DNA from: Rostratula benghalensis
Lineage: Eukaryota > Chordata > Aves > Charadriiformes > Rostratulidae
Length of the DNA: 64,000 nucleotides
Reading direction: 5' to 3'
Assembly: GCA_013399305.1 (NCBI GenBank)
Contig: VXAI01000373.1
Span: 360,479-424,478 of the forward strand
Shown: positions 50,041-63,300 of the stretch, piece after piece
Numbering within the stretch: the stretch's first letter is position 1
Layout: every line of letters begins with the position of its first letter
Made by a program: the position numbers and the translations under genes
Notes under the pieces: generated by a model
Seen by the model: only the letters and a program-made list of their open reading frames with translations
What the model was told of the DNA's origin: nothing
Database searches by the model: none

Positions 50041-52338
50041 GAAATATGTTGTGAGAGTCCAAGCATTTGCAGTAAGTTTTGACTATCACAGTTTCTATTC
50101 CTCAAATAATTGATTTTAGTAGTAGTAGAAGTTTTGAAACTTAACATACAAAACATGTAGACTATGTTCCCCCTTAAATAAGGTTCTTTCCTAAGTCATT
50201 AAATAATAATTTAGTACAAATTGTACAATTTTTGTATAAGGTGAAAGATATGATGAACTAACCAGCTATGGAAAAACATCACTAAAAAAATATAGTTCTT
50301 TTTTTTTCCCAAAAAAAAATAGTAAACCTGATCTTGGACCACATTATGTTCTAACTCAAAGCTCAGGTTCTCAGAGATGTTGCAAAATTGTCCATTACTT
50401 TTCTTTTTGTTCTCCCTGTAGTGGATTTACCAAGGAAGCTTTTTTAATTAAAAAACAAAAATTAGGCCTCCATTTACCATTTTATTTTCTGAATGAAAGA
50501 ACTTAAGCGGGATGTTGTACATTTATTCCTTTTTAACTGATTAGCAAAAGTGACTGGAATACTTCTATCAGGCTATATTTCTGAATTCAGACATGTTTCT
50601 ACAGTAGGATTGCTAGTTACCATAACACACTAGAAAAAACATGATTTGGAATTTGCTTTAGACCTTAACCTGTTGGCTGTTGCTGAACTGGGCAAGAAAG
50701 AAGTGTCATCTGTCAGATATTTGTGTTCTTCATTTGAAGTATTGCTGCAAGCACTTACATTTATTTTCTCCATGCTGTCAAGCTGTGATTTCTTTCTGCA
50801 ATGACACTTTTATCTGTTTATTTTGGAATGCTCAAACTTGAAGTGACTAGTTCCTCAAAATTCTCAGTTTTACATTTTAAAATAATTTCTGTATCAGTGT
50901 AGCTGCAGGTGCAAAGTGAGTGTTTTTCTTCTTCACATTGTAAATCTGAATATCCAGTAGTGCTTTCTAAGCATTATTTCTGTTGTCCAGCTACATGATA
51001 TGCGTCAATGTGAAATAAAAATAAAGGTGTTATTGAGAGTGATTCACCCACTCTAAATATAAATGAGGGTATGGTGAAAAAGAACATAGAGTGGTACCTT
51101 TTTTGTAGTAAGAGTGCCCTTCGGTGAGGTGTGGGACATGGAGAAAGATGCAAAAATGGTGCAAATTGCTCCAACCAGGGGCTGTTCAGGCGTCATCCCC
51201 AGGGATCTGACAATGGCTGTCTTGCTGGCTTCTCCACTGGACCCTGTCACCTCTGTGCATCCCCATCGTGGCAAATCCAGGACTGGGGAGCGTGTCCCAG
51301 GGTTGCAAAAGGGCAGCTTCTAAAACCCCCATGGTTCCCAGTGAAAGCCAGGCCTTGTAGCCCCCCTTCCTATCCCTCTGGGGGATGGAGTATACATTAT
51401 TTTCAGTCTGCTTTTATAATGCTTGCTCCTGGAGATACAGCAATTTTTTTATTTTTTTTTTTCTGATTAAACTTCTCTCATCTGTAATTCAGAAATGAAA
51501 CTGCAGGCTCAAAGTAATAGAATTCAGGAGCTGCTTCCATTTGACGTTGTTCTTTGAGCTTTTGCCTTGTACTTCAGAGATGGCACACATTTCTTTCAGA
51601 GTTTTTCAAACTGCGGCAATGTCTATCTGGAGAGCTGGACACATTTTTCATGGGTAGATTGATGAAATATTGGTTGGTCTCCATTTGTGGGGAAAGAACA
51701 GTTGGCTCATAAATATTTTGCTCAGGAAGTTGTCTGTGTTCTTCTTTCCCAAAAGGGTATGTTCTCATTTATAGTTCAGATCCCCACCAATGTGGTGAGA
51801 GCAGCATCAGTGTAGTCGAGGGAAGGGAAGGAGGTGGTATAAGAAGTCCTCTGAAATTTGTGATGGGAGTGTATGTTGTGCTGCTCATCTGGATGCTCTG
51901 ATTTGCCCTTGGGCCATGGCACTAGCAGACTTCAAAGCTACCTTTTCTGGCCAAAAAGTGGAGCACAGAGTGAGGATGTAGTAGCCAGGTAACACAGGCA
52001 ACTGCCAAATGTGCGGCTGCCACCTTTGCCAAGTGTGTGTGATTGGCAGAAGCTACTTATATTTTTGAATCTGTTAATTATTGACAGTTCTGGCAGTGTT
52101 GATGGCTGCAGTCCATCTTTTTTGATAATTGTTATGTAAAAATAATAGATTTTTGCTTTTTGTAGCTTAAGTCTCTGCTGTGCTATTTTTAATATGTTCA
52201 ACTCACTCCTTTTATAATCCCCTCGAAATTTGCAATGAAATAATTAAAGCTGTTTTATTTTCCCAATATGCTACTTACATATTGCCTTATGGTATAAAGA
52301 ATTGTTTGTTAATGCTGTGCTGTGAGCCACTGACTTGG

Positions 52339-52355
52339 AAAAAAAAAAAAAAAAA
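52339..52355 (+). repeat. Poly-A run, 17 bases
   Basis: An uninterrupted A17 followed by GGAAAAA. No retroposed sequence is recognisable upstream, so it is called a homopolymer rather than a tail. Confidence 0.93.
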
Positions 52356-54427
52356 GGAAAAATCTCCCCTCTTGGAAGAGGGAGCGTTTATTTACATAAT
52401 TTTTGTGGACTAAGGAAACAGAGGAGGAAGAAGTATAATATAGGACCAAAACAATAGTGTTGTGTAAACTTTAGGACTTACTCACACAGGTGTCACAGAT
52501 CCCCAGACGAGTTCAGCACAAGATAGAAGAGGTAGAAATAGAGGAATACAGGCTGGAATCTAACCCACAATGGCACTGCTTTTGGAATAATCACACCGTA
52601 TCCAGTATGTGAATTTTGCTAAATGTGTGTTTTGGTAAATAGAGTGTTTTTAAAGCTTAAAACTGCTCTGAAAATCAATTAAAATAATATATATTTATTC
52701 CTGTTTTGAATTTTGTTCTAGTGTTGCAGTGGGTGTTTCGCTGTTGTTTGTTTATGGGATATTTGTTATTCCATTTTAAATGTACTACTACACATGTAAA
52801 GAGCAGTGCATACTTCACAATAGAAATTTGTTTAAATTAAACATACTCTACTTTGACTGGCTCTTCAGTTGAGTTATAGACATTTTATTAGGAGTCTAAA
52901 ATAAATACAAACCTTTTTCTGCACATCCATTTATATTTTTCCTTGAGAGGTCTCAGCTAAAAGAAAGTGGAGTCAGGTCAGCTGTAGGAGCTGGGTGGTA
53001 TGAAGTCCATCCTATTACTAAGCAAGTTCCAGATGGAGCTCATAGAACAGCCAGTAAGTCTGGAACTGGAGATAATAACCACCATAATAAAAGATTTTAA
53101 AATTATCTGGATAATAAATCCGATAAATGGGCATATATACTCAAAGGATAATAAGGTTTCTTCTTGAGTTATCTCAGTCAGTTATTCAGTCTTTCAGCTG
53201 AATACATTCACCTTAGCTATATCATTCAAGGGTGCAACTCATTGATCTGCTTTTATGATTTCTTTACAAAGTGAGAATTTTCTCATTATTCCCTCTGAAA
53301 AATAGATCTACAAAGATGAAGTTTCATGGACCCAGCAAGATTCCTAAGTGTCCAGTGCCAGCAATAAATCTCACCCAAGCACAGACTCACCCCATGGACT
53401 ATCTGATTAAACACTACAGCCTTCATTCTTCACAGTGGTGGCTGCCTGTCACCTCCTTTTTCTGAATACCTCTATAGATAGGGATGAGTTGTGCCAGATG
53501 AAGCATGAAGGCAGAAAACAGCCAACTGAATGACACAAGACACACTTGGATGTCAACTATCAGCAGCACAAGAAACTCTTTTATGAGTCCGTTATATCTT
53601 TGATGTAACCCAGAGATCTTTCCCTCTTTACAAGAGTAGTCACAGAATAGTCAGTGACAATGTATCTTGAACAGATTCAGAAAGGACAATGCCAAAGCGG
53701 AGCATTGCAGTCATCTTAACTGACGGGCATTCATAGGTGCAGAGCAATATCTGCTAATTATTAAATGAGGCAATTAGGAAACTAGATGTCTCTGCAGTCC
53801 AGAGAAACCCACATGTGAATAACAACTCTCAGTAAGCAAGAGCTGCATACGGACCATGATGTTTTGTTCCTGACCACAGACCCCAGCAAAGCATATTATG
53901 AAGGGCTTTAGCCCTAGTTCTCTGTGTTTTGCTCAATTTCCTGAAGCTCTGGAAGCTTTCAGGAATGAGCATGCTGTACCCTGTGAGGCTCAAATCCCAT
54001 ATGTACGTTCGTACCATTACCACCTTAGTGCCCAACATGTTTTGTAAGGATGGGGGAAATCTAGGAACACCCTCTGGGCAAGCAAAAATAGCACAAATAG
54101 GAATTTACTCCAAAGGAAACGTCAGTATTTCAAAACTTGATAGTCTTCCAATCCAGTAATCCAAATGAGTTGATAGTCATCCTACTTACAGATCTTTCAG
54201 CTCAGAAATAACCAAGACCAATATATTATTTATTGGCTATTTACCACATATGGTTGGTGTAGGCGAGAAACGGACTCTATTACGTCCTTCCAGACAGATC
54301 TAAAATCATGAGCTTTTCATAACTAAGAGAGTTATAATTCTACTGCACAAATAGTTTCTGATTCTTTACCAGCAAAGGAAACAAAATGCAATGGACCAGT
54401 ATATCCAATAATGTATAGGTAATGTGA

Positions 54428-54823
54428 CCTGCAAGAGTATCTTACCCTTTTGGATCAGATACCCTTCTTAAGAGGGTATTATTTGTATTATTAAAAGGAC
54501 AACATCAGAATTTGCTGGATTTAAGTTACCTTGAAGAAATAGAAACTGATTTGAAAAGAACCTTGCCAAAGTTTAGCCAGATAAAGGCAATGGTGGATGA
54601 AAAAATAATTTTAAAGAACCTGAATGATTCTTGATTATTGGGAAATAGATCACAAGCTGGAGGGCTTCCTTACCTTGTCTATAGAGATAAATGCCTTGAA
54701 GATCTGAGATCCACAGGTCTAATTGGAAAAAATGGTGATATGGAGTACTCAAAACTTGCTAAAATTAACCCCAAGGTGCACAATGGTGAATGGAATTCAG
54801 TGTCTCATGATTTTTGCAAATAA
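54428..54823 (+). other. Coding-like frame with a single stop, unknown product
   Basis: One plus-strand frame is open from 54428 to the stop at 54823, except for one TGA at 54632-54634. The first half reads with charged, helix-like composition, for example SYLEEIETDLKRTLPKFSQI. The second half (from 54638) contains RDKCLEDLRSTGLIGKNG. Composition is more protein-like than other frames in this window, but I cannot assign a family. It may be a decayed exon, an old retroposed fragment, or chance. Confidence 0.25.
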
Positions 54824-56269
54824 TTTAAAATCCTTTCTGTGCTTGGACAGTGTTTAATTAGGTTTACTGAACTTTCACATTCAGGTGATCAAGATTATAT
54901 TCCACATACTCCCAGGTATCTACCTTTACTTGTCCATGAGTTCACACAGAATCTTCACTTCTATGAACAGCAGACCTTAAGTAGTCTTTAAGACATTTGT
55001 GGCCTCTTTAGGAAAAAAAAAAAATAATAAAAAAGAAACAAACAGCTGAGAAACATCTGTGTTGTAATATAGCTTCCACATAGTGAAAGTCTGAGTACAG
55101 GCATATGAAAGTCGCTTAAAATATCTTTGTTTCTGTGTATCCAGATCAGAAAGTTATCTAGGTTAAACCCAGTCCCCAGGGATGGCTATGGTTCAATTTA
55201 CATACAACACAAACTTGTTTGGCTCAGATAGGCCTCCTGAGGTGGCTCTACCAGGCAAAGATTGCTAGAAAGCTGATAGTTCTTCCTTTCGCTCATGGTC
55301 ATCTCCTCCCAGATGTTCCCTCTAGACTTCGGTGGGTAGAAAACCCACAGCAGCAACAGAATGCCCATCTTTCTTTTTTTTGGGGGCAGTTTTCATCAAT
55401 GCTGCTATAATTTCTGTAGGCCCAGTGATCCCTGCTGAGGATTTAATCCCTTTCTGAAATAACCATAGCTTTTAGGATGAGGTTGTCTCTTTTCCTGACT
55501 GAAAGTATTTTCCAGTCAGATTTAGCCTGTTTCTAGTACAATGAAGTTTCAAAATCATTAAGTTACTACAAAGTTTGGTAAAAGTACACTCTGCCTTTGA
55601 GAAAAGATTTGTTTGTAGTCTCACAACTACTAACAAATGTGATGATGAGGGTGAAAACATGCACCCTCAAATTTAATGAAAATTCACAGAGCTCAGCTGC
55701 ATGAAATGGTGTTTCAGAATTTCAGAATTGCTGTGACTTAATTTTGGGGTTTTGTACCATGTTCTTTTTTAGTAAATTGTTGACATTTAACAGAGTGATG
55801 ACATTTCCTTTTTTGTAGTCACATATTCAGGAGAGTATATTTATACAAGAAAAAGCAAAATACCGAATCTTTAACAGGTCGTGTGTACTAATATTTTTGA
55901 CTTTAAAAACCCACAAGTTTTATGGCTCAGTCAATACTTAATCATGAACTTTTAAAATTTACAGGGGGCTGAAAATGAAGCAAGTGGTCTGATCTTCTAT
56001 GTTTCACTGCTGGTTTTTTCACACTAAGGACTTTTCTTTCATGATGAAGTCAGGATCTGATATCTCAGTCACATGGGTTTTGACTACAGGTTACCTAGGA
56101 ACAGTAGAGCAATTCTAAACATAAGAAAGATGAACTTCGACCTTCTTTGTAGCAGATGGAACATTTTGTGAGCAACTGGTCATGTGTAAATGTTAACTTG
56201 TTTGCCTTTCTTAGTAACCAACAAATGAACAACATATGCCTTTATTTTTCATTTTGCAAAGAGTACAGT

Positions 56270-56360
56270 TCTTTTTTGGTTTGTTTTTTTTTTTCCCCCT
56301 TGTTTGTTTGTTTATTTTGTTTTATTTTTTTGTTTTTGTTTTGGGGGGTTGTGTGTTTTG
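56270..56360 (+). repeat. T-rich low-complexity tract
   Basis: About 90 bases mostly of T with scattered G and C, including repeated TTTG units and a G6 run at its right end. The Phe/Cys-rich open frames across it (56156-56510) are composition artefacts. Confidence 0.85.
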
Positions 56361-57683
56361 AAGACTGTGTTCTTCAAGTACTGTGCACAAAGTATTATGT
56401 TCATTAGAGTAAAATCTGCCTGTGTTGCCTCTGTATCAACTGCACAGCATGTTTGGAAAATTACCATTAACAAACATTACTTATATCTGAGGTTGTCAAC
56501 ATTTAATTAAGAGGGCCCTCTACATTTTAGGAAGACACTGTTTGCATATATGTAATAAAAGGTTCAAATTTAAATACTGTACAATTAGTTTCCTTGAAAA
56601 AAATGACTTTTGCAGACCCCTACAATAGACAGTTTAAAGAAATAACTATTCTGTGTTTAAATTGTGCTCCTTAGTATTTTAAACAGATGGCAATGGCTTT
56701 CCTCTTGATTATAACTTTGAGGCATGCTTTACTAAATGGAATCAGCGGGGTTCATTAAGGTCCCATTTGATGTATCAGTATTATAAAAATACCATGTTAA
56801 TTATCCTCAAACGTTGCAAGTTACCTCCATTTTCCTGCAATCAGAAGATGAGAGAAACCCTGTGAAGCAAATTAGTCCTAATTGAAAGAGGACTGATTAA
56901 TATTTAAATAAGGCATTGTGTGAGGGATTCTGCCATGAGAAAAATAGGCTGAACATCTGAATTAATTGCATAGCAGGTTAAATTAAATTTCATATAATGG
57001 GTTGGAAGATGAGTTGGCACAGTGCTTTAGCAGGGAGCACAATGGCTGAAATACCAGTCTTTTCTTTCACTCTTGGCTGGATTCCACTGAGGTCCTTGTA
57101 GCCCTTACCTCTTTGTTGTCTTTCTTTCAGTACAAACAAAGGTACTAACAGAAAATTGCAACCACATTTTAAAAAATGTTAATCCTTTTGGGGAGACGGC
57201 ACCTGTCTACATTTTCTCCATTTCTCTTCCACCTTGGCTGCAAAACGGGGAAACATTAGTATCTTTTTCCTTGCCAGGTTTAATGAGGATTGATGTCATA
57301 AAATGCTAATGGCTGGAATATAGTTAGAACTGTGCTATTAGTGGGTTATCACTGTCTGACATTTTCACTGCACAGGAGCATACATGTGGAGCCTGTTTAA
57401 AGTGATTGGGTTACTTAAGGGTCCCTGTTAGGGATATTTAATCCAACATAAATTACTTATGCACTTTGTTAGTGTTCAAAGGAAGAGTGTCACGTTGTAC
57501 ATGTTGGCAGTTTTCCAGTCAAGAGCTGTTAATTACTGTACAGCTAGTGAATACATTTTGTGGCAATGGAAGCCAAAGGGGAAAAAAAGCTATATCTATA
57601 TTCCATCTAACTAAAAATGAATAGATGGGAGTGCAGGGGAAAAAGTAGACTGAAGTCATTTTCACCCTTAGGAGTTACAATGC

Positions 57684-57716
57684 CATTTGTTTTCATTTTG
57701 AAAATAAAAACAAATG
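57684..57716. repeat. 33-base near-perfect AT-rich palindrome
   Basis: The outer arms CATTTGTTTT (57684-57693) and AAAACAAATG (57707-57716) are exact reverse complements. After one mismatch (57694/57706), inner arms ATTTT and AAAAT pair around a single central G at 57700. Sixteen-base arms with one mismatch and almost no spacer are able to extrude a cruciform. Confidence 0.9.
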
Positions 57717-59669
57717 ACAGTATGATTCCCTGAGGGGGAAGTACTTTAGCTACAAAGAATCCCTGCCAAAACCAAGCTATTATCTATTTGTATGCTGATA
57801 AGAAAAAAAGCATGTTCTCCAAAGCTCTAATTCATCTACATCTCTGCAGAGTTCAAGGTTCACTAAGATACTCTTTGCTTATCATATTAAATGCACGTGA
57901 TAACCAGGAAAATGGCTGATAACTATAGTACTCATTTCTTTTTGACATGCAGTTTAGTATGGTCAAATTACTTTATATTGCCACCCTTATATTAACAAAT
58001 ACTCTCCTTGCCAAGGCTTGCGGGGTTTCAGCGGTGCAGAGGCCCAGTAAATAACAAGTGCTTTTTGATATTATCATGTGGTTCAACTTTGGGAACTAGC
58101 CATAAGAAATAACTTTGAAGAGTTAAACGCATTTTTTATATGGAAGCTCATAGATCATGTAACTGAGCTAGGGGGAAAATGCATAGTTCTGTTAGCAAAG
58201 TTACTCTGTGGTCTACAAATAAAGAGCCTGTTATACCCTTGATCTCTACAAAATGGAAATGAGGTTTGAATATGGCCTAAAGTGATATCTTTATTTCATT
58301 TTATTATCTAACTGCAGTGCTACTTATGAAGTTGTCCATATGAAGTTCATAACGAAGATAACTCCATTTTCTGTCTATATTATTGAAATTGCTAAAGGCA
58401 CAATATATGCATGATTGTAGTTATGTAAACACTCCATTTCTCAAATGCATCATTTATGAAGCTACAGGGGAACACTGGAATATCTTGCCTTTGCATAATA
58501 ATCCATCCTACCAAACTTTTTCTGTTGGAGTAAGTGTAAGTTTTCTCTTAAAGTGTTAACACTAGCACCGCCACTACAGTTATTACTCATTTGACTAAAA
58601 TTCTCTTTCCTCTTTGGGCATCATCAGATTTTGAGTCTGTGATTTCTATGTATGTACTGAACTACCCAACTGTCCTTGGGTCTCACCTTTTCCTGGTGAG
58701 AACGGATCCTCAGGATGGAGAGGTAGATTTGGAGACTGAAGGGTGGTTTGTGTTTGAGAAAATCGTCACAGCTATGTATTTATTATTTTTCATATGAGTA
58801 CTCTAAATTACTTGGGTTTGTCATTTGATTATTGTTATCATCATAAGTCCAAGATATATATGTAAATAAGAAGACATGCATTATATATGCGACTAGTTTA
58901 GGTAATCAATGGTTCTGACAAGTGCCCTTTGCTCTGCCCCAACTCTTGATTTGCAAGACCAGCTCCTTAGAGTTGGTCTTCTTATAGACTGAAGATCTTC
59001 AGATCATGGACTTTATACCGTACCTGGAATAAGTGAATTGATTTGGGTTGCTGATGGGGGTTACTAGAGCAAAACCACTCAGTAATATGTTTTGTGCAAT
59101 GCTTACGTCCATAGTGATGCAGAGTTTAAGTAACTGAAACCTTGAATTGCCACCCAGCCAGTTTGCATCTTTAGCATCTGAGAACACCCATATAGGCAGA
59201 TGCTCCGTTCTTGTATTGCTTGTAGCTATAAAAGCAGCCAATTCAGTGAAAAGCTCAAGTTCATCCTACTTAAGGCGGTTGAGGATCTACAAACTAGGTC
59301 TGTTTTATCTGTTAACTCCTTTTTAGGCAGAGCAAACATACACTTCCTGACCAGAGGCCAGAGCTCAAGACCCCTTCATGGTTAAGGCCTGTAACCATTA
59401 GGAAAAGGAACCTAAACATTTGTGTTTATGATTAGTATTTTGGATATCATATCCTATTTCCTTTTGTACACTATGGCTTCTGCTTCGGAAAGCTGCACCG
59501 TAGGGCATGATGCAAAAAGCTGGCATAGCCACCTTAAATGTAACTTTAAATGTACTTAGGAAAGTTGGAGGCCTGTCCAAGGATGAGACTTCTGACTTGT
59601 AGACAGAAATTGGGAAATTGGAGAGAGATTAATTTCTGTTTAATTCCTCAAAATGTGGTGGGTTGGGTT

Positions 59670-59685
59670 CCCCCCCCCCTCCCCC
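59670..59685 (-). repeat. C-run (G-run on the minus strand)
   Basis: Ten C, one T, then five C. On the minus strand this gives long G-runs able in principle to form a G-quadruplex by slicing the G10. More likely a simple homopolymer with sequencing-length uncertainty. Confidence 0.85.
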
Positions 59686-60311
59686 GAATCTCATTCTTGG
59701 GTTCCTGACTTTCATCATTTACAGGACTGAATGGACTAACTTTTTCACTTCAAGAACAGTATTCTTGTGTTTTTCAATACTCAGTTCATTTTCTAAGCAT
59801 ATATTTGAGAACATTAAGGCCTAGAATAGAAATATTTCAAAAGAATAATTGGATGATTCATTTTTATTAAAAGCAGACTTTTTTGTTATATAGTTCTAAT
59901 TTCCCTAGTAAAAAGTCAATCTTTGTAAACAATATAAAATAATCTAATGAAATAAATATGGCAATGTTCAATATCTCTACTAATTAAAGAAATCATATGA
60001 ATATGAATCACTGTTCCAAATCATTGATATGGATTATTTGCCTGGCTGTGAAAATTGAACGATGTTTTATATTTCTACCATTAGTTAATTTGATTATCAA
60101 AATATTTCTCCAAGCAAAAAAAAAGGAACATTAGCATTGTTTCTTTAAATACAAAAGTAATAGCCATTGTTATTATGTCAAAATCAAATACTTATTTTAC
60201 AGTGTTTATTGATACTTTTCTCAAATCAATGGCTATATAGAAGCAAAATATCTACCTAGGTTTTATAGTTCTTTCAAATGGTCTTTTACATCAGGTGAAG
60301 ATTTCTGATAG

Positions 60312-60355
60312 AGAATCATAGAAGGATGAAGGGTCTTGCAAGCTTCTGTCCCAGG
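60312..60355 (-). mobile_element. Possible degenerate CR1 3' end
   Basis: The plus strand shows AGAATCATAGAAGGATGAAG followed by GGGTCTTGCAAG and TCTGTCC. This resembles a mutated CR1 tail plus conserved block. The match is short and imperfect, and it does not continue into CR1 body sequence. Confidence 0.35.
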
Positions 60356-63300
60356 TCTACCTTCTGTGCAACAAGTGCATAAATTAGGCAGAACGTGCAA
60401 CATCTAGGAAAGCCTTTTCCTATTTAATCTACTTCTGTTCTTTCAGAACATGGTCACGAAAATACCTCCTTCTGGAGTGTAACTGGCTAGTATAGTCAGC
60501 TCTTACCTCCTGTCAAATACAGGTGATCATAAGTGACTGTGTGCTAATAGAGAAGTAAGGAATGGCAGTTTACTAGGGTTTTTTTACTATTACAAAAATA
60601 ATGCTTGACTTAATCCAGGAAAAAAGTGAAATGGTGGAATGCGTTAAGCAGAGGAACTGTTGATTGTTGAATTCTTCTTGGAGGTAAATGTGAATTATCA
60701 AATAAGGAATTCTCATTTATGAAACCTAAGAAAATTTGTGTGTGTTATGTGTGTGTGTCTTCAGAAAGGAAACGCTAGACATCTGGGTAATAAGGCATTA
60801 ACAGAAAATCAAGAGACACCTAAAGTCTTTCATTGTTAGGCATGAAGTGAGTAGGCATTTTAAGATTTGGATCTCTGTTCTCAAAGCTGTGCAAGTACCA
60901 ATTTAGAGACTTGTGTGTCGTGAGGTTCCACCTCTCAGAACAGTTTTTCTCAGATTTTTTCTAAGCAGCAGAGTGGAGACCTAGCATGGAAAGTCTTAGA
61001 GGAAAGCACATATGGTATCAAAGATGAGAGTTTGGGTCTATGTGTGCATTTCAGTATCTGGAAATTAATAAATCATCACATCTCAAAAGGCATCTTCAGA
61101 AAGAAGTGGAGCTTTTACCAGGAGCAGGTGGACTGAACTGGTGTAGAATTAAGCAATGCTATTTAAATTACCCCAGTTTAGAGTGGTATTTCAAGTTTAA
61201 ATAAAGCTAAGACTCAAAGCAAAGGTTTTACACTGGACCTAAATGATCTGCATGATGCTTGACACATATTTCCTGCCAGCAAAATAAATTCATGGGATGT
61301 TGCCATGAGTTAAGTTTAAACCAGCATTATGTAGCACAGCCCTTAACCATGATCAAGCTATTTATCCTCAAATTCTCATTTCTCACCATCTTTTTCTTGC
61401 CATATATCTGCAATGAAAGTTCAGTTGACAATTAAATCACTAGAATATTATCTAGAGTTGATATAAGGATAACATGTAATTTGGACAATGCAATGGAAAT
61501 ACCTCTTATTTAAAGAATACATATAGGAAAAAAATTTCCTAAGCACACTTGAATCGCCTGATGCCATTCTAATTTTTTCATGCATGATGGCACCTCAGAT
61601 TATATAAAAAAAGTTTTTATAGCTGCAGTTTTAATCCCAGAAAACATGAAATCAGCTAAATATGTAAGTTACACTAGTCTTCGAGAGTATTTACACTGTT
61701 GTGATTAGTGTATTTTGAAGTGTTACTATGCAGCTTAAAATAAATTAACAATCTGCTCAAAATCTTTTGGTATGTAGATCAGTTGCTCCAATCTGTCATT
61801 CACATTGTATATATATACGTATATACACACATTTATTTACATACAGGCTTGCATACCTTCAGCAACTTTTTTATTTCAGAATTTGATCTATAATTTGTCA
61901 AACAGTATTTCAAGGGTGCTTTTAATTCCGTAGTATCTTTTTATAGCATTTTAATACTAGCACTTTCTTTTCAAACTTCAGCTTTGAAGGCACTTCCACC
62001 AAATGTGTGAATCTGTCTATCTGCAGGATGTCCATGTTTGTTTCTGAGAGGCTCCAAATTGGTAGCAATCAACTTGAAAGTGTGTAGTAGCTGTCAAATC
62101 TCGGAACAGGCTGTGGATGATCTTATGACTGATTTAGCACGTACTGGGAGCCAGAGTAATACAAAATAATTGGCCGCTTTCCCCTTCGGTGTTTGATGGC
62201 TAGGAACCTGATCCTCAAAGATGGTGTCTCAACTGGGGGAATCTGTAAACACTTCCAGACTCCCAGAATTACATGTGGGCTGAGGCTGGTCCCAAATGCA
62301 CTGCAGGAAGCAAGTTTGGGGAGCTCACCCTTTGTCTCGCGCGCAGCGGGCACACAGGAAGGTGGCAGTACACACTCCGGTCAGGTCTCTGGTCTGAAGA
62401 GCTTGATCATCAAGACCACAGTCTAGGCTGGGGGGAATGTCTGGCTGTTGGTTGATCATGCTTGACCTGATCTAGCGTGCCCTACAAAACACTGTGGGCT
62501 GCATGAAGTCCCTGGCATTAAGATTCAGCCCTTGACTCTGCCACGCAACCACCAACCACTGTTTTCCCCATCCTGGATCAGCAAGTGAGGGAGAGAAAGG
62601 GTAGGCACAGGGAGCACTGGACAGCCCAGGGAAGACCCATGGGTGCCCAGATGGCACTAGAGGTGGTTCCAGGCACGTCACTACTTGCTGTCTGGTGGAA
62701 GAGAATCTGAGATGGAATCTGTCATCTTACTGAGCTCCAGTGAGGCTGTACGGCATGTGGCAGCTCTCCAGCCTAATTCTGGAGTAGCTCTGCTAAAATG
62801 AACAGAGTTACAGGTTGAGGTGGAGGTTTAGGCTTCACCTGCACTTTCCATGGTGAGTGTCTTGTGTCTTCATTGTACTTGCTTTTTCAAACATAATGTT
62901 AAATGACAAAATGAAACTAGAGAGATCGTAGACAAATAAGGAAAAACCTTAAGAGGATAATGGTCTCTGCACTAACTTTTGCTGCTTGTCTTAAGAGGCC
63001 TAAGGTTTGGATGCACTGGAGATTGCCTAACTGCAACGTAGTCAACTGTATATGATTAATTGCGTGACATTGACTTCAGAGCACATTCTTTTACGTCCTG
63101 CAAAGTGCAAGGCATCTGATGGAAAGCAGGAAAGGGTAGAAATGGCCAAGGACCAAGCGGAACATCTTTGCGAGTGCTTCTGCACATGGATGGTGCAGCC
63201 TACAGAGTGAGTGTCTGGAGAGATTGTGTGGTACAGGAACCAGGTGTGGGTTCATTCCCTAATTCTCTGGAACATTTGCCACCACTTCAAAATCCCGTTC

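Larger units (their letters stand above)
50041..57683. other. Non-coding, intron-like or intergenic stretch
   Basis: No CR1 recognised. A patch at about 51100-51420 is GC-richer, with open plus-strand frames but no known domain. There is an A17 run at 52339-52355, a T-rich tract at 56270-56360 and a coding-like frame at 54428-54823 listed separately. The segment 56650-57600 is rich in homeodomain-like ATTA/TAAT cores and could hold regulatory DNA, though I cannot show conservation. Confidence 0.55.

Noticed and set aside
53490..54430. Possible coding or retroelement region upstream of the 54428 frame
   Set aside because: All three plus frames contain frequent stops, and no motif for a protease, polymerase or integrase could be seen.
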